This document shows positions 47,653-56,343 of a stretch of DNA of 64,000 nt, one piece after another. The notes beneath the pieces are model-generated. The model saw only the letters and a list, made by a program, of their open reading frames with translations, was not told the DNA's origin and made no database searches. Every line of letters starts with the position of its first letter. Position 1 is the stretch's first letter. The translations under genes and the position numbers were made by a program. Source of the stretch: Eubacteriaceae bacterium (lineage in GTDB: Bacteria; Bacillota; Clostridia; Oscillospirales; Acutalibacteraceae); assembly GCA_021770095.1 (NCBI GenBank), contig JAETRQ010000002.1, positions 117,347 through 181,346 of the forward strand, given 5' to 3'.

Positions 47653-49128
47653 TTATAATATTATGCAAATAAGACCATTACATCCTTCATTGATAACACG
47701 TTCAATTGTTTCTCTGAATTTATTTCTTGCATCGACAGGCATACGGTATAACTTATTGTTCAGCCCTTCACTGACGAGTTCATGAAGAGATTTGCCGAAC
47801 AGGTTAGTATTCCAGATGTCAGACGGATTTTCTTCAAATTCTTTAAGAAGATACATCACAAGTTCCTGACTCTGACTCTCACTTCCGACAATCGGCGCAA
47901 CTTCAGTAAAAGTATTGCATTTAATCATATGGATTGACGGTGCGTTTGCCTTTAATCTCACGCCGTATCGTCCGCCCTGTTTCATGATTTCCGGCTCACT
48001 CAAAGAAAGTTCAGCCATTTCAGGCATGACAATACCGTAACCTGTTTCCTCAACATCATTAAGTGCTTTTGAAAATCGTTCATACTCTTTTTTCATAGCC
48101 ATTAATGATACAAAGTTGTTCATCAAATCTCTTTCATCTCGGATTTCAACATTGCAGCTGTCAGATAAAATTTTATAAAAGTGAGAACTGTCAACAAAAA
48201 ACTTCATACTGACTGTGCCGTTTGATAAATCGAGTGATGAAACAGAAACAGATTCAATATATTCATTGATTTCCAGACTTTGTGCAAAGGATTTTACACT
48301 TCTGATTGTATTTATCTGTGATACATTTTCTTTGATAGTGGAATAAATGGAAGATCTGAGATAGTTATCTTTGCCGAGATTTGTAATCCAAGAAGGAAAA
48401 TGAATTCCAACGTTTGAAACAGGAAATTCGTAAAGTATATCTGAAAGGATTTCGTTAACTTCCTGCTCTGTTATCTCAAGACAATTAATCGGAATTACCG
48501 GCACACCGTATTCATCTGTCAAATCCGAGCAAAGAGAAATTGCTGATGCTGAATTCGGCTCAACACAATTCATTAAAACTACAAATGGTTTATCAAGTGC
48601 CTTTAATTCATCAATTACTCTTTGCTCTGCCTCCTGATATTCATCACGTGGAATTGAGCTTATCGAGCCGTCAGTCGTTATAACAAGACCAATGGTTGAA
48701 TGTTCTGTTATAACTTTTTTTGTTCCTATTTCTGCAGCCATATTGAACGGAATTTCTTCGTCATACCATGGTGTCATTACCATTCGCGGCTGTTCTTCTT
48801 CTATATAGCCGACGGAACTCGGAACAATATAACCAACGCAATCAATCAATCTGACTTTCATTTTCAGATTTTCATCCATATTCAGTTCAACCGCGTCTTC
48901 GGGAATAAATTTAGGTTCGGTTGTCATAATTGTTCGGCCTGCAGCAGATTGCGGTAACTCGTCAAGTGTTCTTTCTTTTACAAATTCATCTGCAATATTC
49001 GGAACAACAAGCGTATCCATAAATTTTTTAATAAATGTCGATTTTCCTGTTCTTACAGGTCCGACAACACCGATATAAATATCTCCGCCGGTACGCTTTG
49101 ATATATCATTATAAATATTACTGTTCAT
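47653..49128 (-). CDS. spoIVA: Stage IV sporulation protein A
   Basis: SpoIVA is the ATPase that polymerises on the forespore surface as the base layer of the spore coat. The protein is 491 residues, almost exactly the B. subtilis length. It has the Walker A GVVGPVRTGKSTFIKKF (about residues 19-35), the threonine-rich sensor region GRTIMTTEPKF, and a GTPase-like central region with GTKKVITEHSTIGLVITTDG. ATG 49128 has GAGGTTAATT upstream. It is 8 bp after the sipL-like gene, and spoVM is just upstream, so all known anchors of the layer are encoded together. Confidence 0.97.
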   Translation of the reverse strand: MNSNIYNDISKRTGGDIYIGVVGPVRTGKSTFIKKFMDTLVVPNIADEFVKERTLDELPQSAAGRTIMTTEPKFIPEDAVELNMDENLKMKVRLIDCVGYIVPSSVGYIEEEQPRMVMTPWYDEEIPFNMAAEIGTKKVITEHSTIGLVITTDGSISSIPRDEYQEAEQRVIDELKALDKPFVVLMNCVEPNSASAISLCSDLTDEYGVPVIPINCLEITEQEVNEILSDILYEFPVSNVGIHFPSWITNLGKDNYLRSSIYSTIKENVSQINTIRSVKSFAQSLEINEYIESVSVSSLDLSNGTVSMKFFVDSSHFYKILSDSCNVEIRDERDLMNNFVSLMAMKKEYERFSKALNDVEETGYGIVMPEMAELSLSEPEIMKQGGRYGVRLKANAPSIHMIKCNTFTEVAPIVGSESQSQELVMYLLKEFEENPSDIWNTNLFGKSLHELVSEGLNNKLYRMPVDARNKFRETIERVINEGCNGLICIIL

Positions 49129-49136
49129 AATTAACC

Positions 49137-50630
49137 TCACATTCCGGGTACAAGAAGTACCATTTTATTTTCAATAATCTGAGATGATAAGTTATTTTCT
49201 TCGATAATCAAAGACATATCGGTCGAGAACTTTTTAGCAATATCCCAAACACTTTCATCAGCATCGGCAAAATACAGTGTTAATTGGGGTGTATTCAAAT
49301 TATCACGCTGTGCACTGACTTCAATATCTGTCAAATAATCTATCGTTTCTGTTTTATACAGATATGCATTATAGACATAACTGATTCGAAGGGTTAACTT
49401 ATTTGTGCCTTTGATAACATAATCCGAAAACAAAATATTGGCTACGCCCTCGCCGTCAAATTTTTCATCACAAAGTGTAAAAGTAACTTTTTCGGTTTTT
49501 TCAAAAAAGCAAATCTGGGATGCATCATCATAATACAAAAACGAAAGTTTAACAAACAAAGTCATTTGTGACTCTTCAACAACAGTATTTTCAATTTCCG
49601 TTTTCAAATCAATAATTTCAATAATATTTTTATCACATTCAAAGTTTATTTCATCTGTCCTGTCGTCATAATAATAGACAGGCATATTTTTAAACACGGA
49701 TTTTTCAGTATCGGCTTTTGTTAAAAAGTAAGGAATATAGGAATCTGTTATCAATGATTCTTCACTGATTGAATAAACCTGATAGTTTATAGCAATATTA
49801 CCGACAATTTCAATATCATTAAGAATATTATCCGTATTTGCTTTTGTTTTTACATACAGACCGGATATATCCGCAGTTACAAATACTTTGTCATCTTCAA
49901 GTGAATCATCAATATCAATAATTTTGCTTACAGAGAAAGAATGCATACATTTTTCAATATTGTTATCATCATCACTGTATAAAATTGAAATTTCGACTTT
50001 CATTTTAATCAGCATTTTGTCTTTTATTATTTTTTTATCGTCAATAATACAGACACCGAATGAATTGACAATATTTTTTATTTGAGCATTATTATTCGCA
50101 ACAGAAAAAATTTCATCAAATTCGCACGAAGAAATTCCGCAATTTTTATTATCAAGCCTTTGCAGGCTGCATTCTTTTACAAAGGCATTTTTACAATTGG
50201 AAAGACATTTTCCTGTCTCACGTGCATAAAGGCAAATTCTCGCGTTCAGTGCTGTATGGATGTCAATTCTGCGCTGATTGATAAGTCTGAAATTCGAATA
50301 CTTCGTGTTTAGTTGTATCTGTGCAAATGCGACTGTAATATCATCATCAAAATCAAATGACTTTGAAAATTCTTCTTCAAAGATATTTGAGAATGAACAC
50401 ATATCACAGTTTAAATATGTAATATTGATTAATGTTTTTCCGTGAATCGTAATTTTTGTGTCGGAACATTCATAATTGGTAACCACATTTTTTACGCTGC
50501 ATTTGATTATTTTTTCAATATCATCAAGATACTGAGGCAGATTAACCTGAAAATCCAATTCAAAATTTTCGTTTAATCTTTTTTTGTTGACGTTTGAGCA
50601 TATTGATTTGAACTCTTTACACAATTCCAT
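49137..50630 (-). CDS. SipL-like SPOCS/LysM spore coat morphogenetic protein
   Basis: The 497-residue protein has repeated DUF3794 (SPOCS) domains. Each is marked by a K..G.l.i.i.Y-type strand set, such as KITIHGKTLINITYLNCD and KIIKDKMLIKMKVEISILY. A C-terminal LysM domain follows, DADESVWDIAKKFSTDM to LLVPGM (about residues 453-497). This is the architecture of Clostridioides difficile SipL, which binds SpoIVA through its LysM domain; the direct adjacency to spoIVA strongly supports the same role. ATG 50630 has AAAGGAG upstream. A sigma-E-like promoter precedes it. Confidence 0.9.
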   Translation of the reverse strand: MELCKEFKSICSNVNKKRLNENFELDFQVNLPQYLDDIEKIIKCSVKNVVTNYECSDTKITIHGKTLINITYLNCDMCSFSNIFEEEFSKSFDFDDDITVAFAQIQLNTKYSNFRLINQRRIDIHTALNARICLYARETGKCLSNCKNAFVKECSLQRLDNKNCGISSCEFDEIFSVANNNAQIKNIVNSFGVCIIDDKKIIKDKMLIKMKVEISILYSDDDNNIEKCMHSFSVSKIIDIDDSLEDDKVFVTADISGLYVKTKANTDNILNDIEIVGNIAINYQVYSISEESLITDSYIPYFLTKADTEKSVFKNMPVYYYDDRTDEINFECDKNIIEIIDLKTEIENTVVEESQMTLFVKLSFLYYDDASQICFFEKTEKVTFTLCDEKFDGEGVANILFSDYVIKGTNKLTLRISYVYNAYLYKTETIDYLTDIEVSAQRDNLNTPQLTLYFADADESVWDIAKKFSTDMSLIIEENNLSSQIIENKMVLLVPGM

Positions 50631-50658
50631 ACTGAAATCTCCTTTACAGTTTCTACAA

Positions 50659-50686
50659 ATAACTATGCAAAGAAAATCACAAATAT
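50659..50686 (-). promoter_or_regulatory. Candidate sigma-E promoter of sipL-spoIVA
   Basis: On the minus strand, ATATT (50686-50682), 14 bp and CATAGTTAT (50667-50659) match the sigma-E pattern ATATT-N14-CATAnnnT, about 30 bp before the sipL ATG. This agrees with known mother-cell expression of spoIVA. Confidence 0.6.
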
Positions 50687-50690
50687 AACA

Positions 50691-50724
50691 AAAACCGATT
50701 GCCAAAATAAAGACAATCGGTTTT
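50691..50724 (-). terminator. Terminator between spoVM and sipL
   Basis: Read on the minus strand, AAAACCGATTG, a 12-base loop and CAATCGGTTTT form an 11-bp stem that runs into TTTTTG. It begins 7 bp after the spoVM stop. Confidence 0.85.
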
Positions 50725-50730
50725 TGCTGA

Positions 50731-50820
50731 TTATGTTTCATTTTTAACTTTTTGTATTTTAAATATAGATCTGAGAATCGGAGCTAAAAATTTTGGACTC
50801 TTTATAAGTACGATCTTCAT
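50731..50820 (-). CDS. spoVM: Stage V sporulation protein M (29 residues)
   Basis: SpoVM is a tiny amphipathic helix that senses the convex forespore membrane and anchors SpoIVA. The frame encodes MKIVLIKSPKFLAPILRSIF and a short basic tail. Compared with B. subtilis SpoVM (26 residues) from memory, it keeps M1, K2, I6, K7, the essential Pro9, K10, F11, L12, I15 and R17. GGGGGA lies six bases before the ATG. It starts 13 bp after the stop of a 47-residue membrane peptide and ends 7 bp before a terminator. sipL and spoIVA follow on the same strand. It is below the usual length cut-off for gene calling. Confidence 0.9.
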   Translation of the reverse strand: MKIVLIKSPKFLAPILRSIFKIQKVKNET

Positions 50821-50833
50821 ACGAATTCCCCCA

Positions 50834-50977
50834 TCACTTTTTACAGCAGAGTATACCAAGGATAATTACTACTATTGCAAGTATTCTTGTTATCCACACA
50901 GTAGGACAACAGCAAGCAACAACGCAACCAACACCAAACGCAATCCACAGATAATCACGACGGCACATTTTTTTCAT
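50834..50977 (-). CDS. 47-residue cysteine-rich membrane peptide upstream of spoVM
   Basis: I do not recognise this peptide. It has a basic start (MKKMCRRDY), two hydrophobic segments (WIAFGVGCVVACCC, then ILAIVVIILGILCC) split by a PTVW turn, and a basic end; six of its 47 residues are Cys. AGAGGGTG lies nine bases before the ATG, a convincing site, and spoVM begins 13 bp after its stop. It is therefore very likely a real gene co-expressed with spoVM, and a candidate new spore-envelope component. An alternative start is the Met at residue 4. Confidence 0.75.
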   Translation of the reverse strand: MKKMCRRDYLWIAFGVGCVVACCCPTVWITRILAIVVIILGILCCKK

Positions 50978-51008
50978 TGTAGCAACACCCTCTTTGCTGT
51001 ATTTACTA

Positions 51009-51035
51009 CATACTATGATGAAAAAATTTAATCGT
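51009..51035 (-). promoter_or_regulatory. Possible mother-cell sigma promoter of the peptide-spoVM pair
   Basis: On the minus strand, AC (51035-51034), 16 bp and CATAGTATG (51017-51009) resemble the sigma-K pattern AC-N16-CATAnnnTA, with a sigma-E-like -10. The -35 is too weak to choose between them, and it overlaps the end of thiN. Confidence 0.35.
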
Positions 51036-51657
51036 TACACAAAAATAAAATAATTTTTCCTTTCTTTATATCTATCGTAACCAAATCATCTTTAAACGCA
51101 TTGCTTTGCGTTAGCTGATCTGAGGGCAGAAGATTAGCATGATCAAGTTCATATTCAGCACCTTTAATGCTTAAGCCCTCACATTTCTCAAATAAAGGAA
51201 AGAGAGAAAAATATTTATATTTCCCTTTTTTTATTTTAACGCAACCGCTTTCAATCGTGATTTTGCAGTTATTGCTAATCAATGCACAACTTACGTTGTT
51301 TTCAAAGGCGTAATTGACACTTAGGATATTGGAATATGTATGATCCAATCTGGAGCCTATGCCGCCGAGGATAATTATATCATGGTATCCCCTGTCAATT
51401 GCTTCAAGCATACAGTGAAAAGTATCGGTATAATCTTTTCTTACATTGAGTGTAATGATTTCACATTCAATATCAGGTCTTGGGGATGAATCAAAATCAG
51501 CAATAATAAGATCAGGTTTGATACCGGCGGATAAGCATTTTATATATCCGCTGTCAGCACAAATAACATATCTGTCAGTTATAAACTCGTTATAATATGA
51601 AATATCATTCTCAGGAGCTCCTGATATAATAACACATTTTTTTATTTCATTTCCCAT
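51028..51657 (-). CDS. thiN: Thiamine pyrophosphokinase
   Basis: ThiN converts thiamine to thiamine diphosphate. The 209-residue protein has the N-terminal catalytic domain with VICADSGYIKCLSAGIKPDLIIADFDS (aspartate cluster, key stretches ADSG and DFDS) and LGGIGSRLDHTYSNI, followed by a C-terminal thiamine-binding beta sandwich. The start overlaps rsgA by 16 bp. It is the last gene of the 14-gene operon; in B. subtilis rpe lies between rsgA and thiN but it is absent here. No clear terminator follows. Confidence 0.92.
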   Translation of the reverse strand: MGNEIKKCVIISGAPENDISYYNEFITDRYVICADSGYIKCLSAGIKPDLIIADFDSSPRPDIECEIITLNVRKDYTDTFHCMLEAIDRGYHDIIILGGIGSRLDHTYSNILSVNYAFENNVSCALISNNCKITIESGCVKIKKGKYKYFSLFPLFEKCEGLSIKGAEYELDHANLLPSDQLTQSNAFKDDLVTIDIKKGKIILFLCND

Positions 51658-52526
51658 TCTTTTATATCCTTAACTTCATTATATAATTCTATATAACTAT
51701 TGTGTCTGTACTGCGATATTTCTCCGTTGCTAACGGCATTAACCACTGCACAGCCTTTGTCAGCAATATGTGCACAGTTCGTCTGAAATTTGCATTGCGT
51801 AATATAAGGCTGGAATTCTCTGAAACAGTACGGCAAATCATCTTTCATAATTTTCTCACACCGTTCAAAATCGACGGAAGAAAAGCCGGGTGTATCAGCT
51901 ACATAACCACCATTGACTTTGAACAGTTCACAATGACGCGTGGTATGTTTGCCTCGGCCGAGTTTTTTACTGGTTTCTCCTGTTTGCAGAGACAAATTTT
52001 CATCAATCTTATTGAGTAAAGTTGATTTACCAACACCTGTATTGCCCGTAAACGCACAAACTTTGCCTGTAATCATATCTTTAATCTTTTCAGGACCTTC
52101 ATTTGAATCCGCATTGCAGACAATTACTTCGAATCCTGCTTTCCTGTAAATATCATAATATTTCTGATATGAATCATCAAGGTCGGTTTTTGTTATAACA
52201 AGTACAGGTTCAATATCTTTGTACTCCGCAATAGCAATGATTCTGTCAATAACAGATGTATTCATAACAGGATCAATAATTGAGGCAACTATAAAAAGTC
52301 TGTCAATATTAGCAAGCGGCGGGCGAACTAAAGAATTTTTGCGCTCTTTGATTTCATCAATCGTATTTTCAGCATTATTATTCAAAGTAATTGAGACCAT
52401 ATCTCCGACAAGCGGAGTAATTTTTTTCTTTCTGAACACACCGCGTGCTTTACATTCGTATATAGCATCAGCGGTTTCCACATAGTAGAAACCGCCAATA
52501 CCTTTTACTAATCTTCCATCAATCAT
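51642..52526 (-). CDS. rsgA: Small ribosomal subunit biogenesis GTPase RsgA
   Basis: RsgA is a circularly permuted GTPase that checks late 30S assembly. The 294-residue protein has an N-terminal OB fold. The G motifs follow in permuted order (VITKTDLDD, then GNTGVGKSTLLNK at about residue 166, then DTPGFSSVD). A C-terminal zinc site follows, formed by C and H residues in CREFQPYITQCKFQTNCAH (key C, C, C, H). It overlaps thiN by 16 bp and is 10 bp after prkC. Confidence 0.95.
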   Translation of the reverse strand: MIDGRLVKGIGGFYYVETADAIYECKARGVFRKKKITPLVGDMVSITLNNNAENTIDEIKERKNSLVRPPLANIDRLFIVASIIDPVMNTSVIDRIIAIAEYKDIEPVLVITKTDLDDSYQKYYDIYRKAGFEVIVCNADSNEGPEKIKDMITGKVCAFTGNTGVGKSTLLNKIDENLSLQTGETSKKLGRGKHTTRHCELFKVNGGYVADTPGFSSVDFERCEKIMKDDLPYCFREFQPYITQCKFQTNCAHIADKGCAVVNAVSNGEISQYRHNSYIELYNEVKDIKEWEMK

Positions 52527-52536
52527 AGTTCACCTA

Positions 52537-54558
52537 TCAGTTGTCTTTTGAAACGTCAGTCGGCTGTGTTGCTTTGTTATAAGATGAAGAACTGAAATCA
52601 AATTTAAGATTTTCATCCTTAGTACCGGATGCATTTTTAGTATCCAAAACTTTCGTCTTTTCAAGTGATATTTTTACCGAAACATCCTTTGTGTCCTTTA
52701 ATGTTATACTAAACGGCAAAGATTTTCCGTCAAGCTTAACATCCTGCGTCAGATGTTCTTCGTTATCAAGTTTAATCACGATTTTATCCGTAACGTATTC
52801 ACCGTTTTCATCTAAACATTTCGGCAGTTTGACCGTAACCGCAACCTTCACCGTCGGCTTTGTTGTAGTTGTTGTTACACCGGAAGAAATCGTGATTTTA
52901 ATTGTACCTTCAGCAGTAATCTTTGAACCGGCAGAAGGATTTTGACCGAGAACCACGCCTCTTGGTGCGGCATTATCCTGCGTTACAAAATTAATATTTT
53001 TAAATCCGAGCTTTTCAAGGAATGCTCTTGCACCTTCCTGATTAAGACCGATAACGTCAGGAACTGCAATCTCTTCAATAACTGCAGTTGTCGGACCTGA
53101 ACTGATATAAATTGTAATCTGTGTATCAGCAGTAACAACACTGTTTGCTTTTGGATTTGTATATACAACTTTGCCGACTTCAACAGTATCACTTGCAACA
53201 GTCGTTACGGTGAAATTATGGAGATTATTATCCTCAAGTGCTTTTTTGGCACGTTCTTCGTCAGCATTATAAACATTAGGCACCGTAATATCTTCATTGG
53301 ACACAGCAACAACCAGAGTTACCTGTCCGCCTTCCAATACTTTAGTTCCTGCCTCAGGTGTTTGTGAAATGACTGTACCCGGTGTTTGTTCATCTGTTTT
53401 TTCAGTCTCCATAACGAACTGATAATCATATTGATTTGAACTGATCAATTCATCATAAGACATACCGACAAAATTCTCAAGTGCACGTGAACTTTTGAAT
53501 GTATCGCCGGTGATACTTATAACCAAAAGAACAATGGCAGCAATAAGTACAACTGAACCGACAACTACTGCTGTTATAACCTTTTTCTTATGATTCGGGT
53601 CGTAATACTCTTCCTCTTCATATTCATAATTATCTTCATAATCATCAGCAGGTGCCAATTTTTCTTCCGTATTTATAACATACTTTGTCGGTTCATTATC
53701 AACAAAATAGGAATAATCAAAAACTGCATTCGGGTTTTTAATAACTTCTTCAAGGTCAAGCAGCATTTCAGTTGCAGTCTGGTATCTGTCATCAGGATTT
53801 TTCTGCATAGAGTGAACACAAATCTGTTCAAGCCCAACGGGAATGTCAGGATTAATATCTGTTAATTTCTTTGCATCCTGCTGAAGCTGCATAAGTGCAA
53901 CTGAAACAGCATTCTCTGCCTCGAACGGAACTTTGCCTGCAAGCATTTCATAAAGAACAACACCTACAGAATAAATATCTGCCTTCTCGTCCGTAAATTC
54001 ACCTTTAGCCTGTTCGGGACTGATATAATGGACTGAGCCGATTGCTGTGTCAGTAAGCGTTCTTGTATCACTTCTTGAAAATCTTGCAATACCGAAATCA
54101 GCAACTTTTATATTTCCGTTTGACAAAAGAATAATATTCTGCGGTTTAATATCCCTGTGTACTATACCTTTATCATGCGCATGCTGAAGTGCCCTAAGTA
54201 TCTGTGTTGTAAAAAACAATGCATCATTCCATGTAATAGCATTCTGCTTTTGAATATATTCTTTCAGCGTAATGCCGTCAACATACTCCATAACAATATA
54301 TTGGAGTTTTTCCCCGAAACTTACATCATACACTTTTACAATATTAGGGTGAGAAAGAAGTGCAATTGCTTTGCTTTCATTTTTAAATCTTCTGACAAAT
54401 TCCTGACTTGTTAAAAATTCTTCTTTTAATATTTTTACAGCAACTATTCTGTCATCAACATTGTCATATGCTTTATATACAACGGCCATTCCGCCAACGC
54501 CGATAATCTCTTGTATTTCATATCTGCCGTCAAGTCGTTTTCCAACATAATTATCCAT
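52537..54558 (-). CDS. prkC: PASTA-domain serine/threonine protein kinase PrkC
   Basis: PrkC senses muropeptides and controls cell wall metabolism, growth and, in Bacillus, spore germination. The 673-residue protein has a kinase domain (GVGGMAVVYKAYD, VAVKIL, HRDIKPQNIIL, DFGIARFS, about residues 1-270) and an acidic linker. One membrane segment follows (about 333-353), then three PASTA repeats outside the cell (TKVLEGGQVTLVV, TADTQITIYISSG, TAEGTIKITISSG ends) and a Thr/Lys-rich C-terminal domain of about 120 residues, which is unusual. prpC, its phosphatase, lies 20 bp upstream. Confidence 0.96.
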   Translation of the reverse strand: MDNYVGKRLDGRYEIQEIIGVGGMAVVYKAYDNVDDRIVAVKILKEEFLTSQEFVRRFKNESKAIALLSHPNIVKVYDVSFGEKLQYIVMEYVDGITLKEYIQKQNAITWNDALFFTTQILRALQHAHDKGIVHRDIKPQNIILLSNGNIKVADFGIARFSRSDTRTLTDTAIGSVHYISPEQAKGEFTDEKADIYSVGVVLYEMLAGKVPFEAENAVSVALMQLQQDAKKLTDINPDIPVGLEQICVHSMQKNPDDRYQTATEMLLDLEEVIKNPNAVFDYSYFVDNEPTKYVINTEEKLAPADDYEDNYEYEEEEYYDPNHKKKVITAVVVGSVVLIAAIVLLVISITGDTFKSSRALENFVGMSYDELISSNQYDYQFVMETEKTDEQTPGTVISQTPEAGTKVLEGGQVTLVVAVSNEDITVPNVYNADEERAKKALEDNNLHNFTVTTVASDTVEVGKVVYTNPKANSVVTADTQITIYISSGPTTAVIEEIAVPDVIGLNQEGARAFLEKLGFKNINFVTQDNAAPRGVVLGQNPSAGSKITAEGTIKITISSGVTTTTTKPTVKVAVTVKLPKCLDENGEYVTDKIVIKLDNEEHLTQDVKLDGKSLPFSITLKDTKDVSVKISLEKTKVLDTKNASGTKDENLKFDFSSSSYNKATQPTDVSKDN

Positions 54559-54578
54559 AAATGCAACTACTCCAAAAA

Positions 54579-55307
54579 TTATTTTGATATAATAACAACT
54601 GTAATATTATCTCCGCCGCCGTTATGATTTGCTTTTGTAACCAAACGATCAGCGAAAGCATAATGCTTTCCGTCACTCATTATTTCAAGTATTTCTTCAT
54701 TTGAAACATAATTTGACAGTCCATCTGTACATAAAAGCAAAATATCATCATCATTCAAATCTATTTGCTCAAAATCAATATCAATACTTTTATCAACACC
54801 GACCGCTCTTGTAATTATATTTTTATTTGGGTGATGTTCTGCTTCTTCACTGGTTATTTTGCCGCGTGACAATAAATCCTGAACCATACTGTGGTCAGTT
54901 GTAATTTGCTTTATGCTGTCATTATTAATAACATACGCACGGCTGTCACCTGCATGAGAAATATATGCCTGATTATCCCTGACAATAGCACACACAACAG
55001 TAGTACCCATACCTTGAAGTTCGGGTTTTGCCTCAGCAAAATCATACACTTCAATATTAGCAGCTGTGAGCGCTGAATCCAGCATATTCCGTATGGATGC
55101 ATCGCGCATTTTTTCTCTGTAAGAAGCATTGATTTTGTCACTTATTACTTTAACGGCAAGTGCAGATGCAATATTGCCGCCGGCAGCACCGCCCATACCG
55201 TCACAAACAACAGACCATACTACTTCATCAGAAAATTCACCAACGGCATAGGCATCCTGATTGTTTTCACGTACGATTCCTTTGTCAGTTTTAGCAACGA
55301 TTCTCAA
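54579..55307 (-). CDS. prpC: PP2C-type protein phosphatase (PrpC/Stp)
   Basis: This 242-residue metal-dependent phosphatase reverses PrkC phosphorylation. PPM motifs are all visible: KGIVRENNQDAY, VVCDGMGGAAGGNIAS, ISHAGDSRAYV, DHSMVQDL, LLLCTDGLSNYV and GGGDNITVVI. The start is most likely TTG 55307, five bases after GGGGTGA; a GTG at 55316 is part of that site. It overlaps rlmN by 17 bp. Confidence 0.95.
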   Translation of the reverse strand: MRIVAKTDKGIVRENNQDAYAVGEFSDEVVWSVVCDGMGGAAGGNIASALAVKVISDKINASYREKMRDASIRNMLDSALTAANIEVYDFAEAKPELQGMGTTVVCAIVRDNQAYISHAGDSRAYVINNDSIKQITTDHSMVQDLLSRGKITSEEAEHHPNKNIITRAVGVDKSIDIDFEQIDLNDDDILLLCTDGLSNYVSNEEILEIMSDGKHYAFADRLVTKANHNGGGDNITVVIISK

Positions 55308-56343
55308 TAAAATCACCCCGCTTTTTCAGGCGTCTGAGCTGTCCGCAAGAGGCATTTATATCAGAGCCTAAAGTTCTTCTTATTGTAACATTAATTCCGT
55401 TTCTTTTCAATATATTACAGAACTTTTCAATATTCTGTTTGGTAGATTTAATATTCTCACATTCTTTAACATCATTTACAGGAATCAGATTAACATGGCA
55501 TAAAGTGCCTTTTAATTTTTGAGACAACTCAATTGCATCACATTCTCTGTCATTGACATTATTGATAAGCGTATATTCAAAACTAACTCTTCTGCCCGTC
55601 TTTTTTTCGTATGTTCTACAGGCAGCCAGTAAATCTTCCATAGGATATTTTTTACTGACAGGCATTGTATTTGAACGTATTTCATTATTAGGGGCATGGA
55701 GAGAAATGGTTAAAGTCAATTGAAGATTCAAGTCCATTAAATCATAAATACGGGGTACAATACCGCAAGTCGAAATGGTTATATTCCGCATAGAAATATT
55801 CAAGCCATTTTCATTATTGACATTATTGAGGAATGTAATAACATTATCAAAATTATCAAGCGGCTCACCAATACCCATCATAACTATATGAGAAATTCTG
55901 ATACCCAAATCCTTTTGCGCCGTATGCAGCTGAGACTCAATCTCCCCTGCTGTGAGGTTTCTGGAAAAACCTGCCAGCGTTGAGGCACAAAAAGTACAGC
56001 CCATTTTGCAGCCGACCTGTGACGAGACACAAATGGTGTAACCATATTTATATTTCATCACAACAGATTCAATATATTCACCGTCACTGAGCTTAAAAAG
56101 ATATTTGACTGTATCATCTATTTTTGAAACATACTTATTTTCAATACTGCAGGAGGAAATATAATAATTATCCGATAAATTTTCCCTTAATTGCTTACTG
56201 ATATTCGACATTTCATCAAAAGATGAAACTCCGCTCTCATGGAGCCATTTATATATTTGTTTTGTTCTGAAAGACGGCAGCGAAAGTCTGCGTACTTCAT
56301 TATTCAATTGTTCAAATGTAAGTGATTTAATATCAGTTTTCAT
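55291..56343 (-). CDS. rlmN: 23S rRNA (adenine2503-C2)-methyltransferase RlmN
   Basis: RlmN is a radical-SAM enzyme that methylates A2503 of 23S rRNA and A37 of some tRNAs. The 350-residue protein shows the cluster motif CKMGCTFCAST (about residues 115-125), the SAM-binding GMGEPLDNFDNV, and the second catalytic cysteine near the C terminus (INASCGQLR). It overlaps the rsmB 3' end by 11 bp and prpC by 17 bp. Confidence 0.96.
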   Translation of the reverse strand: MKTDIKSLTFEQLNNEVRRLSLPSFRTKQIYKWLHESGVSSFDEMSNISKQLRENLSDNYYISSCSIENKYVSKIDDTVKYLFKLSDGEYIESVVMKYKYGYTICVSSQVGCKMGCTFCASTLAGFSRNLTAGEIESQLHTAQKDLGIRISHIVMMGIGEPLDNFDNVITFLNNVNNENGLNISMRNITISTCGIVPRIYDLMDLNLQLTLTISLHAPNNEIRSNTMPVSKKYPMEDLLAACRTYEKKTGRRVSFEYTLINNVNDRECDAIELSQKLKGTLCHVNLIPVNDVKECENIKSTKQNIEKFCNILKRNGINVTIRRTLGSDINASCGQLRRLKKRGDFIENRC

